A DNA stretch of 26,051 nt from Planctomycetota bacterium (GTDB lineage Bacteria; Planctomycetota; Phycisphaerae; Tepidisphaerales; Tepidisphaeraceae): the NCBI GenBank assembly GCA_029777755.1, contig JAKORQ010000088.1, forward strand, positions 1-26,051. Direction: 5' to 3'. Within the stretch, counting starts at the first letter, position 1. The number at the start of each line of letters is the position of its first letter. Below the pieces are notes generated by a model, which saw nothing but the letters and a program-made list of their open reading frames with translations, searched no databases and was not told where the DNA came from. Made by a program: the position numbers and the translations under genes. This document shows positions 15,472-22,552 of the stretch, piece after piece.

Positions 15472-17262
15472 TCACGGCAGCGTGAGGATCGAAGGCGCCG
15501 CGTCCTTCCGCAGGTCAATGAAGAACGTAGCCTGCCGATCACCCTTGCTTATCTCAACGCGGTATCGCCCCAGATGGCCACGGGCTTCAACTCGTCCCTG
15601 CGCGTCGGTCGCCAGCTCGACGGCGGTCTTCCACTTCTGGTGCACCAGCTCGTAGAACGCCTGGCCCTCGGGCGTGAAGCTGCCATCCTCCTTGACGATG
15701 TTGCTGATGCCCCAGGTCTGCCAGCCGATCACAGCCGGGTGACTATAGACGGTCATCAGCAGGTCGCGCGTGAACGCGTACTTCAGCTCGGCCTCGTCGC
15801 TGCCGATGTCATACTCCGTCACGCGGAGCGGCAGCCCCAGTTTTGCGAAGCGGTCCAGCGTCGCATAGATGCGCTCCGGCGAAGGTAACGTGCCGCCGAA
15901 ATGCCCCTGCAGCCCCAGAACGTGCAGCGGCGCCCCGGCATCCAGCAGCATCTTGACGGTTTCCTCGAACGCCGCCTGCTTGCGCGTGTCCGCCAGCGGC
16001 GTGAGCAACGAATAGTCGTTGAGCGCCAGCCTCACACCCGGCAATCGCTCGGCGGCCCGCTTGAACCACTCGACCATCACCTCGTTGCCGCAGATATCCA
16101 TCAGGTTATGGTTGTCGTACGGTTCGTTGACGACATCCCACTCCTGCACATACTCGCTGGTAGCCGCCGCAATCTCATCAATGTGCGCCAGGCACAGCTT
16201 CCGGATCGCCTCCGGGTCATCGGCCACCTTGCGCATGAAAGATGGCAGATTGCGGTAAGATGGCCAGATCAACACATGCCCGCGGAAGGCCAGCCCGTTG
16301 TCGCGGAACCACTTCAGGCCCTCCATGGTGATCTCGCGGGAGTGGAAGTCGCCCCAAGCCCCGACCCAGGCCGGCCACTTGAGGTGATTGTAAAACGTCC
16401 CCGAGTTGAACAGCTCCAGCATCTTCTGCCGTCGGATCTCGTGGGACTTCTCCGTCGGGCGCACCAGGCCATTGGGGTTTACCGCGGTGCCAAACTCAAA
16501 CGCATGACGAACGAGCTGCGCCTTCACGACAGCATCCGCCACGGGCCTGGCGTCCCCGCCGATCACCTCGATCACCAGCGGCGCGGTGCGCACCTCCTGT
16601 ATCCTCTGCTCGGCCAACTTGCGCCAGGCGGCGTTCTCCTCCATCCCCTCGTAGCTGGAGAGGCTCTTGGGGAGCAGGTTCACGTCGAAGCCGACACCAT
16701 AGCTCAACAGCTCGATCCCGCCGATCTCAATCACCTGCTCAACATTGCCGGCAAACACCTTAAGGTGCATGTGATTGGCAGGGTAATCGCGCGAGAGCAC
16801 GCCGGGCGCGTAGAATCGCTGCCACTGATCGCTGAAGGAGACAAATCTGCCGGCCTCCTGTCGCCAGGGTGACTGCCCCTCGGATAGATGCACCTGAACC
16901 AGTCCCTGCCCGGTTTCACGACGGGTCGAAACGGTGCGGGCCCAGAAGCTGATCAGCACCGCCTCGCCCTTCTTAAACTCGTGCGGCACCGGGGTGCTGG
17001 TGTTCAGCTCATAGTCATGGCCGGCCTTCGTTGTGGTGTAGCGCAAGGCACGCGTGAACCCCGGGCCCTCAACCTCCACCGACTCAACTGAGCCGTTGGA
17101 ATAGTTGCGCCTGGAGATGCTCTGCGCAAGGTCGGGCAGCAGCGCCTGGCCGCCCGGCGGCGGTTCCTCCGGCCGCTGTTGCCCCATGAGCTGACCCACG
17201 GCGGACAGCATGAGCATGGCGACCGCCACCATGCTTAGCGTCAGGCTCTTAAGACTGGTCAT
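15472..17262 (-). CDS. secreted GH10 endo-1,4-beta-xylanase
   Basis: This 596-residue enzyme has an N-terminal signal peptide (residues 1 to about 28: basic start, hydrophobic SMVAVAMLMLSAVG core). A beta-sandwich region at about 40-190 resembles carbohydrate-binding modules or the CBM4/9 fold. The GH10 TIM barrel spans about 220-560. The acid/base Glu380 lies in WDVVNEPYD and the nucleophile Glu483 in RVTEYDIG, 103 residues apart as expected for GH10. GHVLIW and WQTWGISN are also family segments. It hydrolyses internal beta-1,4 bonds in xylan outside the cytoplasm. A good ribosome site (GGAGAG) precedes ATG at 17262. The last 50 residues form a short beta-rich tail. It stands alone, divergent from the glycosyltransferase gene; no sugar transporter is adjacent. 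Confidence 0.93.
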   Translation of the reverse strand: MTSLKSLTLSMVAVAMLMLSAVGQLMGQQRPEEPPPGGQALLPDLAQSISRRNYSNGSVESVEVEGPGFTRALRYTTTKAGHDYELNTSTPVPHEFKKGEAVLISFWARTVSTRRETGQGLVQVHLSEGQSPWRQEAGRFVSFSDQWQRFYAPGVLSRDYPANHMHLKVFAGNVEQVIEIGGIELLSYGVGFDVNLLPKSLSSYEGMEENAAWRKLAEQRIQEVRTAPLVIEVIGGDARPVADAVVKAQLVRHAFEFGTAVNPNGLVRPTEKSHEIRRQKMLELFNSGTFYNHLKWPAWVGAWGDFHSREITMEGLKWFRDNGLAFRGHVLIWPSYRNLPSFMRKVADDPEAIRKLCLAHIDEIAAATSEYVQEWDVVNEPYDNHNLMDICGNEVMVEWFKRAAERLPGVRLALNDYSLLTPLADTRKQAAFEETVKMLLDAGAPLHVLGLQGHFGGTLPSPERIYATLDRFAKLGLPLRVTEYDIGSDEAELKYAFTRDLLMTVYSHPAVIGWQTWGISNIVKEDGSFTPEGQAFYELVHQKWKTAVELATDAQGRVEARGHLGRYRVEISKGDRQATFFIDLRKDAAPSILTLP

Positions 17263-17380
17263 GCAACTCTCCTTTGCTTTTGGTCACGATCCCGGCAAAT
17301 TTCGGCGCGCAGGCATCATGCCCTGCCTCACCTTCATATAGGATTACCGTCAGGATACACCATCGGGTGGAGCTTCTGGA

Positions 17381-18964
17381 ATGCTGGAGCAGCAGGTCTC
17401 CCAGGCAGCAACCGAAGAGAAGCAAACAATGAGAAATGCCCCGGCGGCACATGACAATGTCGTGAATCGGCATGAACGCCGCTGGCAAACCATCTGGCAG
17501 GAGCGCCGCTGGATCGTGCTGGTGCTTCTGTGCGCGCTACTCCTGCTGTACATCAAGCCCTGCTGGGACGCCTCGCCTGATGCGGTCGGCTACCTCTCAA
17601 TGGCGCGCAGCTTCGCCACCGGGGAGCAGATGACCAACCTCTCCATGCGTCACCTGCACTATCCGCCGGGATACGCCCTTCTCATCAGCCCCCTGTTCCT
17701 GCTTGAGGAGAATCCGTTCCTGCTGCTTTCGATCTTGCAGGCGCTGCTGGCCGGGCTGGTGATGCTGCTGGTCTACTACTGGTCCCGGCCGATTCTTCAT
17801 CCCGTATTTGCCCTGGGGCTGGTCGCACTGGTGGCGTGCAACGCCTCATTCATCCATTACGCCTCCATGACGCTCAGCGAAATGGCCTTCACCTTCTGGC
17901 TATTTCTGGCCGGCATGGTTCTGACGCGGGCGCTTGCAAGCAGTGCAAAGACATCGGCGGCATGGACCATCCTGGGGGCAGTGCTGGTACTGTGCGCCGC
18001 CGTCACGCGGCAGGTGGGGATCATGCTGATCCCCGGGTGCTTCTGCGCCGGCGTGGTGGCCGCGTGGCGAAAGGAGGCATCATGGTATCGGGCATTTGTC
18101 GTCCCCCTGGTGGCCGGCTTGCCGGCGCTATTTGCCCTGCTGTGGCTGATGAACTACGAGGCCCACACCGCCCGGCTGGATGGGATGGAAACCTATGTGG
18201 AGATGGCGGGCCTCGATCGCATGCCCGTACCGGAATTCATCGCGCAGACGATTGAGCTGGTGCGCGTGCGGGTGACGGACATCGGCCGACTGCTGATCCC
18301 GGGGATGTATCGCGCCCACAATCGCCCCGGGGCATGGCTCACTTTGAACATGCCACTGCACCTGGCGGCGGCCGGTCTCGCGGTATTCTGCTGGTGGCGA
18401 CTGGTTCGCCCGGGCGGCCAGTCACCCGGCATGGGCCACCGCGATGTCCTGCTCTGGTCGATGCCCTTCTACATCGGGCTTTACCTTATCTTCCCCTGGG
18501 ATGCCGGGCCGCGATATTTCGCCCCCATCCTCGCGGTGCTGTGGATCGGGATCTGCTTCCAGTTGGCGCTTCTCCAGAAGCATCGTTACACCATCCTCAG
18601 CATCCTCGTCATGCTGCACCTGTTCGTCGGCCTGGTGTTCTTTGTGCGCGATGACCTGAAGGAACTTCAGAACTTCCGTCGCTACTGGAGCTCATGCGTC
18701 CAGCTCACGCGGCAGATGACGCCCGGCGAAGATGTCGTCGCGGCACGCGGCCGGCGGTTTGGGAGCGTGGCCGGGATGACCAGCTACCTGATGGACCGCA
18801 AGGTGCTCTACCTGCAACCTGAGGACCCGATCGCGCAGAACATCACCTGCCTGATCCAGGCGCCGGCCACGCCAGACCCCGGCGAAGGTTTCACCCAGGT
18901 CGCCGAAACAGGTGAGCTGCGCCTCTATCGCAGGAGAACTCCGCCAGGCACCGAATCAGAGTAG
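17381..18964 (+). CDS. GT-C membrane glycosyltransferase, family 39/PMT-like
   Basis: This 527-residue polytopic membrane protein has a cytoplasmic N-terminus of about 43 residues and some ten to eleven hydrophobic segments. After the first helix comes a loop with CWDASPDAVGYLSMAR, where Asp63 and Asp67 sit in the place of the catalytic acidic residue of GT-C enzymes. YPPGYALLISPLF follows, typical of ArnT/PMT-like glycosyltransferases. These use polyprenyl-phosphate sugars to glycosylate lipids or proteins at the outer face of the membrane. The C-terminal 100 residues are soluble. ATG at 17381 has a distant GGTGGAG site; ATG at 17429 (residue 17) is an alternative. Its 3' end overlaps the convergent cation transporter gene by 9 bases. 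Sugar and acceptor are unknown. Confidence 0.82.
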   Translation: MLEQQVSQAATEEKQTMRNAPAAHDNVVNRHERRWQTIWQERRWIVLVLLCALLLLYIKPCWDASPDAVGYLSMARSFATGEQMTNLSMRHLHYPPGYALLISPLFLLEENPFLLLSILQALLAGLVMLLVYYWSRPILHPVFALGLVALVACNASFIHYASMTLSEMAFTFWLFLAGMVLTRALASSAKTSAAWTILGAVLVLCAAVTRQVGIMLIPGCFCAGVVAAWRKEASWYRAFVVPLVAGLPALFALLWLMNYEAHTARLDGMETYVEMAGLDRMPVPEFIAQTIELVRVRVTDIGRLLIPGMYRAHNRPGAWLTLNMPLHLAAAGLAVFCWWRLVRPGGQSPGMGHRDVLLWSMPFYIGLYLIFPWDAGPRYFAPILAVLWIGICFQLALLQKHRYTILSILVMLHLFVGLVFFVRDDLKELQNFRRYWSSCVQLTRQMTPGEDVVAARGRRFGSVAGMTSYLMDRKVLYLQPEDPIAQNITCLIQAPATPDPGEGFTQVAETGELRLYRRRTPPGTESE

Positions 18965-20134
18965 ACTATTGTCGCGCCGCCCGACTATCAGGTGCATGAA
19001 GCGCAGCGGCAGAAGGTGCCCCGCCAGCATCGATGCGGAGATGATTGCCAACCCGCGTGTGGAAAGCGAAACCTGATCCTGTGGCAGCCCCACATTGCCA
19101 ACAGCCGCCGCCGCCAGCGACATCGCGCGATCGGTGGTAAGCTGCCCCTCGGCCGACATCAGCAGCAGGAATGTCGCGAAGAAAAGCCCGCCGAAAAGCA
19201 GCATCCATGCGATAGCGCGAGCCAGTGCAGAATCCACCTGGCCACCGTCATTGTTCCATTCACTGTAGCGCACGATCTTCGCAACCGGCAGCAGCCGCGC
19301 TCCTCCACCGGTACCAGCCGGCGGTGCGCCGATCAGCATGAGCAGCCCCATGCACCACCAGGAAACGCGCGTTAGCGGCGTATCCAGGTAAACCTCTACC
19401 CCCAAGCTGCGGGAGTTGACCGCACCGATCCAGCTCGCCAGAAGGTTCTCGCGCCAGGGCAAATGCAGGTTCGCCAACAGCAACAGGGCAAACCCACAGA
19501 GCCATGCGATGGCGAACACACGCATCACCCGCGCGGAATAGGAGGAGATCGGCCGGGCGAATACCAACCGCTCCCACAGCTCAACCAGCACCGGCAGACC
19601 AAGCGAGCCGATCACCGCCAGCGGCACGATCACCAGGTGCAGCCGCCAGTCGGCGATACCCCTGGCGCCGTCGAGGTTCAGGCCTGTGTTGGTGATGGCG
19701 CTTACCGCCTCGAAGAGGGCGGCCGACACAGAGCGGCCGGCCGACATCAGCGCCGCCGCCCCGATGGCCGACCCGGCCACCACCAGCAGCACGGCCGCCG
19801 TGGACAGCTTCGCCAACCCATGCCGCAACCCCACATACCGGCAAACCAACACGCTGCCGACGATCAGAGAAAACAGCCCCCCAGCCAGCATCAGCACAAA
19901 AACCCCGAGCACGCCGGCGGACGAGAAATCGGCCAACCCGTTGGGCGAAATCCTGATGCCCGAGAGCGTTGCGGCGTTGATCGCCCAGAAGATCGAGCGA
20001 TCCAGGTTCATCGTCAGCCCGCTCTCCAGGGCGAAATAGCGCAGGTAGAGGGTTCCCCCGGCAACCACCGCGAGGAAAAGCGCAAACACCCACCCTACTG
20101 CAAGATCCTGCCTGTCACCTCGATTGCTGCTCAT
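18956..20134 (-). CDS. TrkH/KtrB-like cation transporter membrane subunit
   Basis: This 392-residue membrane protein shows the four-fold pore-loop layout of the TrkH/TrkG/KtrB superfamily of potassium or sodium channels. The four candidate filter loops are AATLSGIR, FEAVSAITNTGL, GAVNSRSLGV and AAAVGNVGL, each keeping one glycine. The segments GLADFSSAGVLGVFVLMLAGG and MLIGAPPAGTGGG are strongly reminiscent of TrkH (the latter normally GGSPGSTAGG). Loops 1 and 3 are unusual, lacking the TTGF and TAGF forms. ATG at 20134 (MSSNRGDRQ) is chosen, since the longer frame begins with TTG at 20230 inside a repeat. The ribosome site is weak. No TrkA/KtrA regulatory subunit gene is nearby. Ion specificity is uncertain. 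Confidence 0.78.
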   Translation of the reverse strand: MSSNRGDRQDLAVGWVFALFLAVVAGGTLYLRYFALESGLTMNLDRSIFWAINAATLSGIRISPNGLADFSSAGVLGVFVLMLAGGLFSLIVGSVLVCRYVGLRHGLAKLSTAAVLLVVAGSAIGAAALMSAGRSVSAALFEAVSAITNTGLNLDGARGIADWRLHLVIVPLAVIGSLGLPVLVELWERLVFARPISSYSARVMRVFAIAWLCGFALLLLANLHLPWRENLLASWIGAVNSRSLGVEVYLDTPLTRVSWWCMGLLMLIGAPPAGTGGGARLLPVAKIVRYSEWNNDGGQVDSALARAIAWMLLFGGLFFATFLLLMSAEGQLTTDRAMSLAAAAVGNVGLPQDQVSLSTRGLAIISASMLAGHLLPLRFMHLIVGRRDNSLL

Positions 20135-20196
20135 GCTGCCAGTCGATTGTAATACGAACCGCAATTGAGTCGTTAGAAACGCGCCCCTGAAACTCA

Positions 20197-20225
20197 CCTT
20201 CGTCGCTTCTTCCTCCCTTTGTGCC
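20197..20225 (-). repeat. purine-rich short repeat, copy 1
   Basis: On the minus strand this reads GGCACAAAGGGAGG followed by AAGAAGCGACGAAGG. It matches copies at 22513-22540 and 25091-25119 in the order ACxxAGG, purine run, AGCGACGAAG. It lies upstream of the TrkH-like gene, 63 bases before its start. Confidence 0.5.
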
Positions 20226-20249
20226 TCCAATCGAACCTACCTGACAGAT

Positions 20250-20278
20250 TTGACACATGAAACTGGCGAGTCCAAAAT
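20250..20278 (+). promoter_or_regulatory. sigma-70-type promoter for hisI
   Basis: A perfect -35 box TTGACA (20250-20255) is followed after exactly 17 bases by CAAAAT (20273-20278; four of six consensus bases). Transcription would start about 6-7 bases later, at or next to the hisI ATG at 20285. This predicts a leaderless mRNA, in line with the absence of a Shine-Dalgarno site. Confidence 0.6.
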
Positions 20279-20284
20279 CTCACC

Positions 20285-20698
20285 ATGAACAGCCAACTGG
20301 ATAGCCTCAAGTTCGAGAAGCACACCGACTCCAAGGGTAATGTCGTCGAGATCATCCCGACGATCATCCAGGACCACCAGACCGGCCAGGTCCTTGTGCT
20401 CTGCTACATGAACCGCGAAGCCCTGGAGATGACGATCGAGACAGGCAAGATCCATATGTACAGCCGCTCGCGTGGGCGGGTGGCTCTTAAGGGCGAAAGC
20501 TCCGGGCATTTCCAGATCGTCAAGGACATCCTCACCGACTGCGATAAGGACACCGTGATTTTCAAGGTCGAGCAGCACTCGGCCGCCTGCCATGAGGGGT
20601 ATTACTCCTGCTTCTATCGCCAGTACAACCCCAATGGCGATGACTGGAAGATCATCGGCGAGAAAGTCTTCGACCCGGAAAAGGTCTACAAGAAGTAA
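20285..20698 (+). CDS. hisI: phosphoribosyl-AMP cyclohydrolase
   Basis: This 137-residue cytosolic enzyme catalyses the third step of histidine synthesis, opening the adenine ring of phosphoribosyl-AMP. It shows the magnesium site DCDKDT (Asp85, Asp87, Asp89 with zinc ligand Cys86) and the zinc ligands of ACHEGYYSCF (Cys102, Cys109). The substrate loop YSRSRGRVALKGESSGH is also clear; the usual Trp of the LWxKGE segment is Ala here. It is the monofunctional form without the HisE domain. The ATG at 20285 lacks a ribosome site, but a promoter ends 6 bases before it, so translation is probably leaderless. No other histidine gene is adjacent. A terminator follows. Confidence 0.95.
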   Translation: MNSQLDSLKFEKHTDSKGNVVEIIPTIIQDHQTGQVLVLCYMNREALEMTIETGKIHMYSRSRGRVALKGESSGHFQIVKDILTDCDKDTVIFKVEQHSAACHEGYYSCFYRQYNPNGDDWKIIGEKVFDPEKVYKK

Positions 20699-20725
20699 CT
20701 TCGCCAATACAGCACGCGACACTCG

Positions 20726-20757
20726 AGCCGGCAGGTAACACTTGCCGGCTTCTTTCT
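20726..20757 (+). terminator. Rho-independent terminator after hisI
   Basis: An 8-base-pair stem joins AGCCGGCA (20726-20733) and TGCCGGCT (20743-20750) with a 9-base loop, followed by the T-rich TCTTTCTT. It ends hisI and separates it from glpD. Confidence 0.8.
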
Positions 20758-20793
20758 TGCGCGATTCTGGAAGCACCCCTGCAGGCGGGAATC

Positions 20794-20802
20794 TGCTAAT
20801 AT
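20794..20802 (+). promoter_or_regulatory. extended -10 promoter element for glpD
   Basis: TGCTAATAT gives an extended -10 form (TGnTAATAT) ending 26 bases before the glpD ATG. No good -35 box is seen, as is usual for extended -10 promoters. The predicted start leaves a leader of about 20 bases carrying the ribosome site GGGGAG. Confidence 0.45.
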
Positions 20803-20828
20803 CGCAACCTGGTCACTGGGGAGCCGAT

Positions 20829-22307
20829 ATGAGTGTGATTCTCGACACCCATGCTCGCGCACTGGAGGAGATGGCCGGCCAGCGGCTGGATCTGCTGGTG
20901 ATAGGCGGTGGAATCGTCGGCGCCGGGGTACTGCGGGATGCCGCCATGCGCGGCCTGCGGGCGGCGTTGGTAGAGCAGCATGATTTCGCGTTCGGCACCA
21001 GTAGTCGCTCCAGTCGACTGCTGCACGGCGGCATCCGCTATTTGGCGCAGGGGGATATCCGCCTGGTGCGCGAGGCCAGCGTGGAAAAGCGCATCCTCTC
21101 GCGCGTCGCCGGGCACCTGGCAGAGCCACTGGCATTTACCTTTCCCACCTTCCGCGATCAGGAACACTGGAAGCTCTGGCAACTGAAGATCGGCGTAAAG
21201 CTGTACGATGCCCTGTGCGGCTGGCGGAACCTGGGCGAATCGCAGTGGCTCTCGCGCGAGCAGGCGCTGAAGCATTTGCCGATGCTGCGTGGCGATGAGT
21301 TAACCGGCGCGGTGCGCTATTTCGACGCGCTCACCAATGATGCCCGGCTGGTGATCGACACGCTGCGCTCAGCGCATCAGCATGGCGCGATGCTGGCGCG
21401 CGATGTGAAGTTTGAGCGCGCCACCCAACAGCCTGGTGGCCTGTGGGAATGCGTGGTCACTGACCTTCTGCGCAAGTGCGAGATAAAGCTGCACACCCGC
21501 GCACTGGTCACGGCGGGGGGCGCATGGTCCGGCCAGTTGCCATATAGCAGGCTCCCGCTGCGCCTGACCAAGGGCGTGCACCTGGTCATCGACCACGTGC
21601 GTCTGCCGGTTACGGATGCGGTTGTGATGACGGAAGGCCGGCGCGTGCTGTTCGCCATCCCCTGGGGCAAGCGCATCATCCTCGGGACAACCGACACCGA
21701 CTTTGCCGGCGACCTGGATGATGTGCGCTGCGACTGTGGCGACATCGACTACATCCTGGATATCACCAACCGGCATTTCCCCGCCGCCAGGCTCACGCCC
21801 GGGGACATCCGCTCAACCTGGGCCGGCGTGCGCCCGTTGATCGCCGACAAGGGGCATCCCTCCGACATCTCGCGCTCGCACGTGATCAGGGAGGTGGGCG
21901 AAAACTGGCTGGAGATCGGCGGCGGCAAGCTCACCACCTATCGGCTTATTGCCCAGCAGGCGGTAGATCGCATCATGCCCGCGCTGCGTGGGCGGCGCAT
22001 CGTATGCCGCACCGCCGACGAGCCGCTGATCCCCCGCGTGCAGACCGATGGCATCAGCTCGATAATCCCGCCGCCGGTTACGCGGCAGGCCGTCGAGCAC
22101 TATTGCCGCAACGAGTGGGCCTGGCGCCTGGAGGATGTCATGCTCCGTCGGAGCAGTTGGCATCACTACGTCGACAACCCGGCCGAGGTCGCGCAGCAGG
22201 TGGCGAGCTGGATGGCCGAGATCTTCGCCTGGGATCAGGCGACAGTCGTTCGCGAGCTTGATGCATTCCTCGCCGCCAACTCCTGCAAAGCCGGCAGGCA
22301 CTGCTAG
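20829..22307 (+). CDS. glpD: FAD-dependent glycerol-3-phosphate dehydrogenase
   Basis: This 492-residue membrane-associated flavoenzyme oxidises glycerol 3-phosphate to dihydroxyacetone phosphate and passes electrons to quinone. The FAD-binding VIGGGIVGAG lies at residues 24-33. FGTSSRSSRLLHGGIRYL is the family signature, followed by IPWGKRIILGTTDTDFAGD and WAGVRPLI. The C-terminal 110 residues form the helical domain of the GlpD family. Length is slightly below the usual 500-560. ATG at 20829 has GGGGAG as ribosome site; the open frame back to 20742 runs through the hisI terminator and is not coding. Just one base after the stop begins an inverted-repeat element, whose first hairpin may act as its terminator. 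No glpK or glpF is adjacent. Confidence 0.95.
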   Translation: MSVILDTHARALEEMAGQRLDLLVIGGGIVGAGVLRDAAMRGLRAALVEQHDFAFGTSSRSSRLLHGGIRYLAQGDIRLVREASVEKRILSRVAGHLAEPLAFTFPTFRDQEHWKLWQLKIGVKLYDALCGWRNLGESQWLSREQALKHLPMLRGDELTGAVRYFDALTNDARLVIDTLRSAHQHGAMLARDVKFERATQQPGGLWECVVTDLLRKCEIKLHTRALVTAGGAWSGQLPYSRLPLRLTKGVHLVIDHVRLPVTDAVVMTEGRRVLFAIPWGKRIILGTTDTDFAGDLDDVRCDCGDIDYILDITNRHFPAARLTPGDIRSTWAGVRPLIADKGHPSDISRSHVIREVGENWLEIGGGKLTTYRLIAQQAVDRIMPALRGRRIVCRTADEPLIPRVQTDGISSIIPPPVTRQAVEHYCRNEWAWRLEDVMLRRSSWHHYVDNPAEVAQQVASWMAEIFAWDQATVVRELDAFLAANSCKAGRHC

Positions 22308-22308
22308 C

Positions 22309-22494
22309 GATGCTCCACAGTAGAGCAGGTCGGCTCGACCTGCGGGATTTTGTAGCGGGAAGAACCAAATTCTGCGCTTGGACTTTGGGCGTCACTGAGG
22401 ACGTGCTCGCGTCCTGCGTCGTGCTCTTGCCCTGCCTCCTGCGCTTGTGGGATCCCGCCGTTCCGGCGGAACTGCTCTACGAAAGTGGAGCATC
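22309..22494. repeat. MITE-like element with terminal inverted repeats, copy A
   Basis: A 186-base non-coding element. Its left end GATGCTCCAC-AGTAGAGCAG (22309-22328) is the complement of its right end CTGCTCTAC-GAAA-GTGGAGCATC (22472-22494), apart from the few bases in the middle. Inside are a perfect hairpin GCAGGTCG/CGACCTGC (22325-22343) followed by GGGATTTTG, a hairpin AGGACG/CGTCCT (22398-22415) and a hairpin CCGCCG/CGGCGG (22455-22469). No transposase or open frame of note is inside, and no target-site duplication is obvious. It fills most of the gap between convergent glpD and the GH2 gene and may supply terminators to both. Confidence 0.65.
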
Positions 22495-22512
22495 CTGCCA
22501 TCAATCCAATCA

Positions 22513-22540
22513 CTTCGTCGCTCTTATTTGTCCTCCGTAC
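22513..22540 (-). repeat. purine-rich short repeat, copy 2
   Basis: On the minus strand this begins GTACGGAGGACAAAT and ends AAGAGCGACGAAG. It aligns with the copy at 25091-25119 (ACGGAGGA, then AGAGCGACGAAG). It lies 12 bases past the GH2 stop codon. Confidence 0.5.
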
Positions 22541-22552
22541 CACTCTTCCGCA

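Noticed and set aside
17249..17488. 79-codon minus-strand frame over the xylanase start
   Set aside because: It overlaps both the xylanase leader and the start of the glycosyltransferase gene, and has no recognisable features.
22309..22494. Possible insertion sequence
   Set aside because: No transposase frame and no clear target duplication; kept as a MITE-like repeat rather than an IS.
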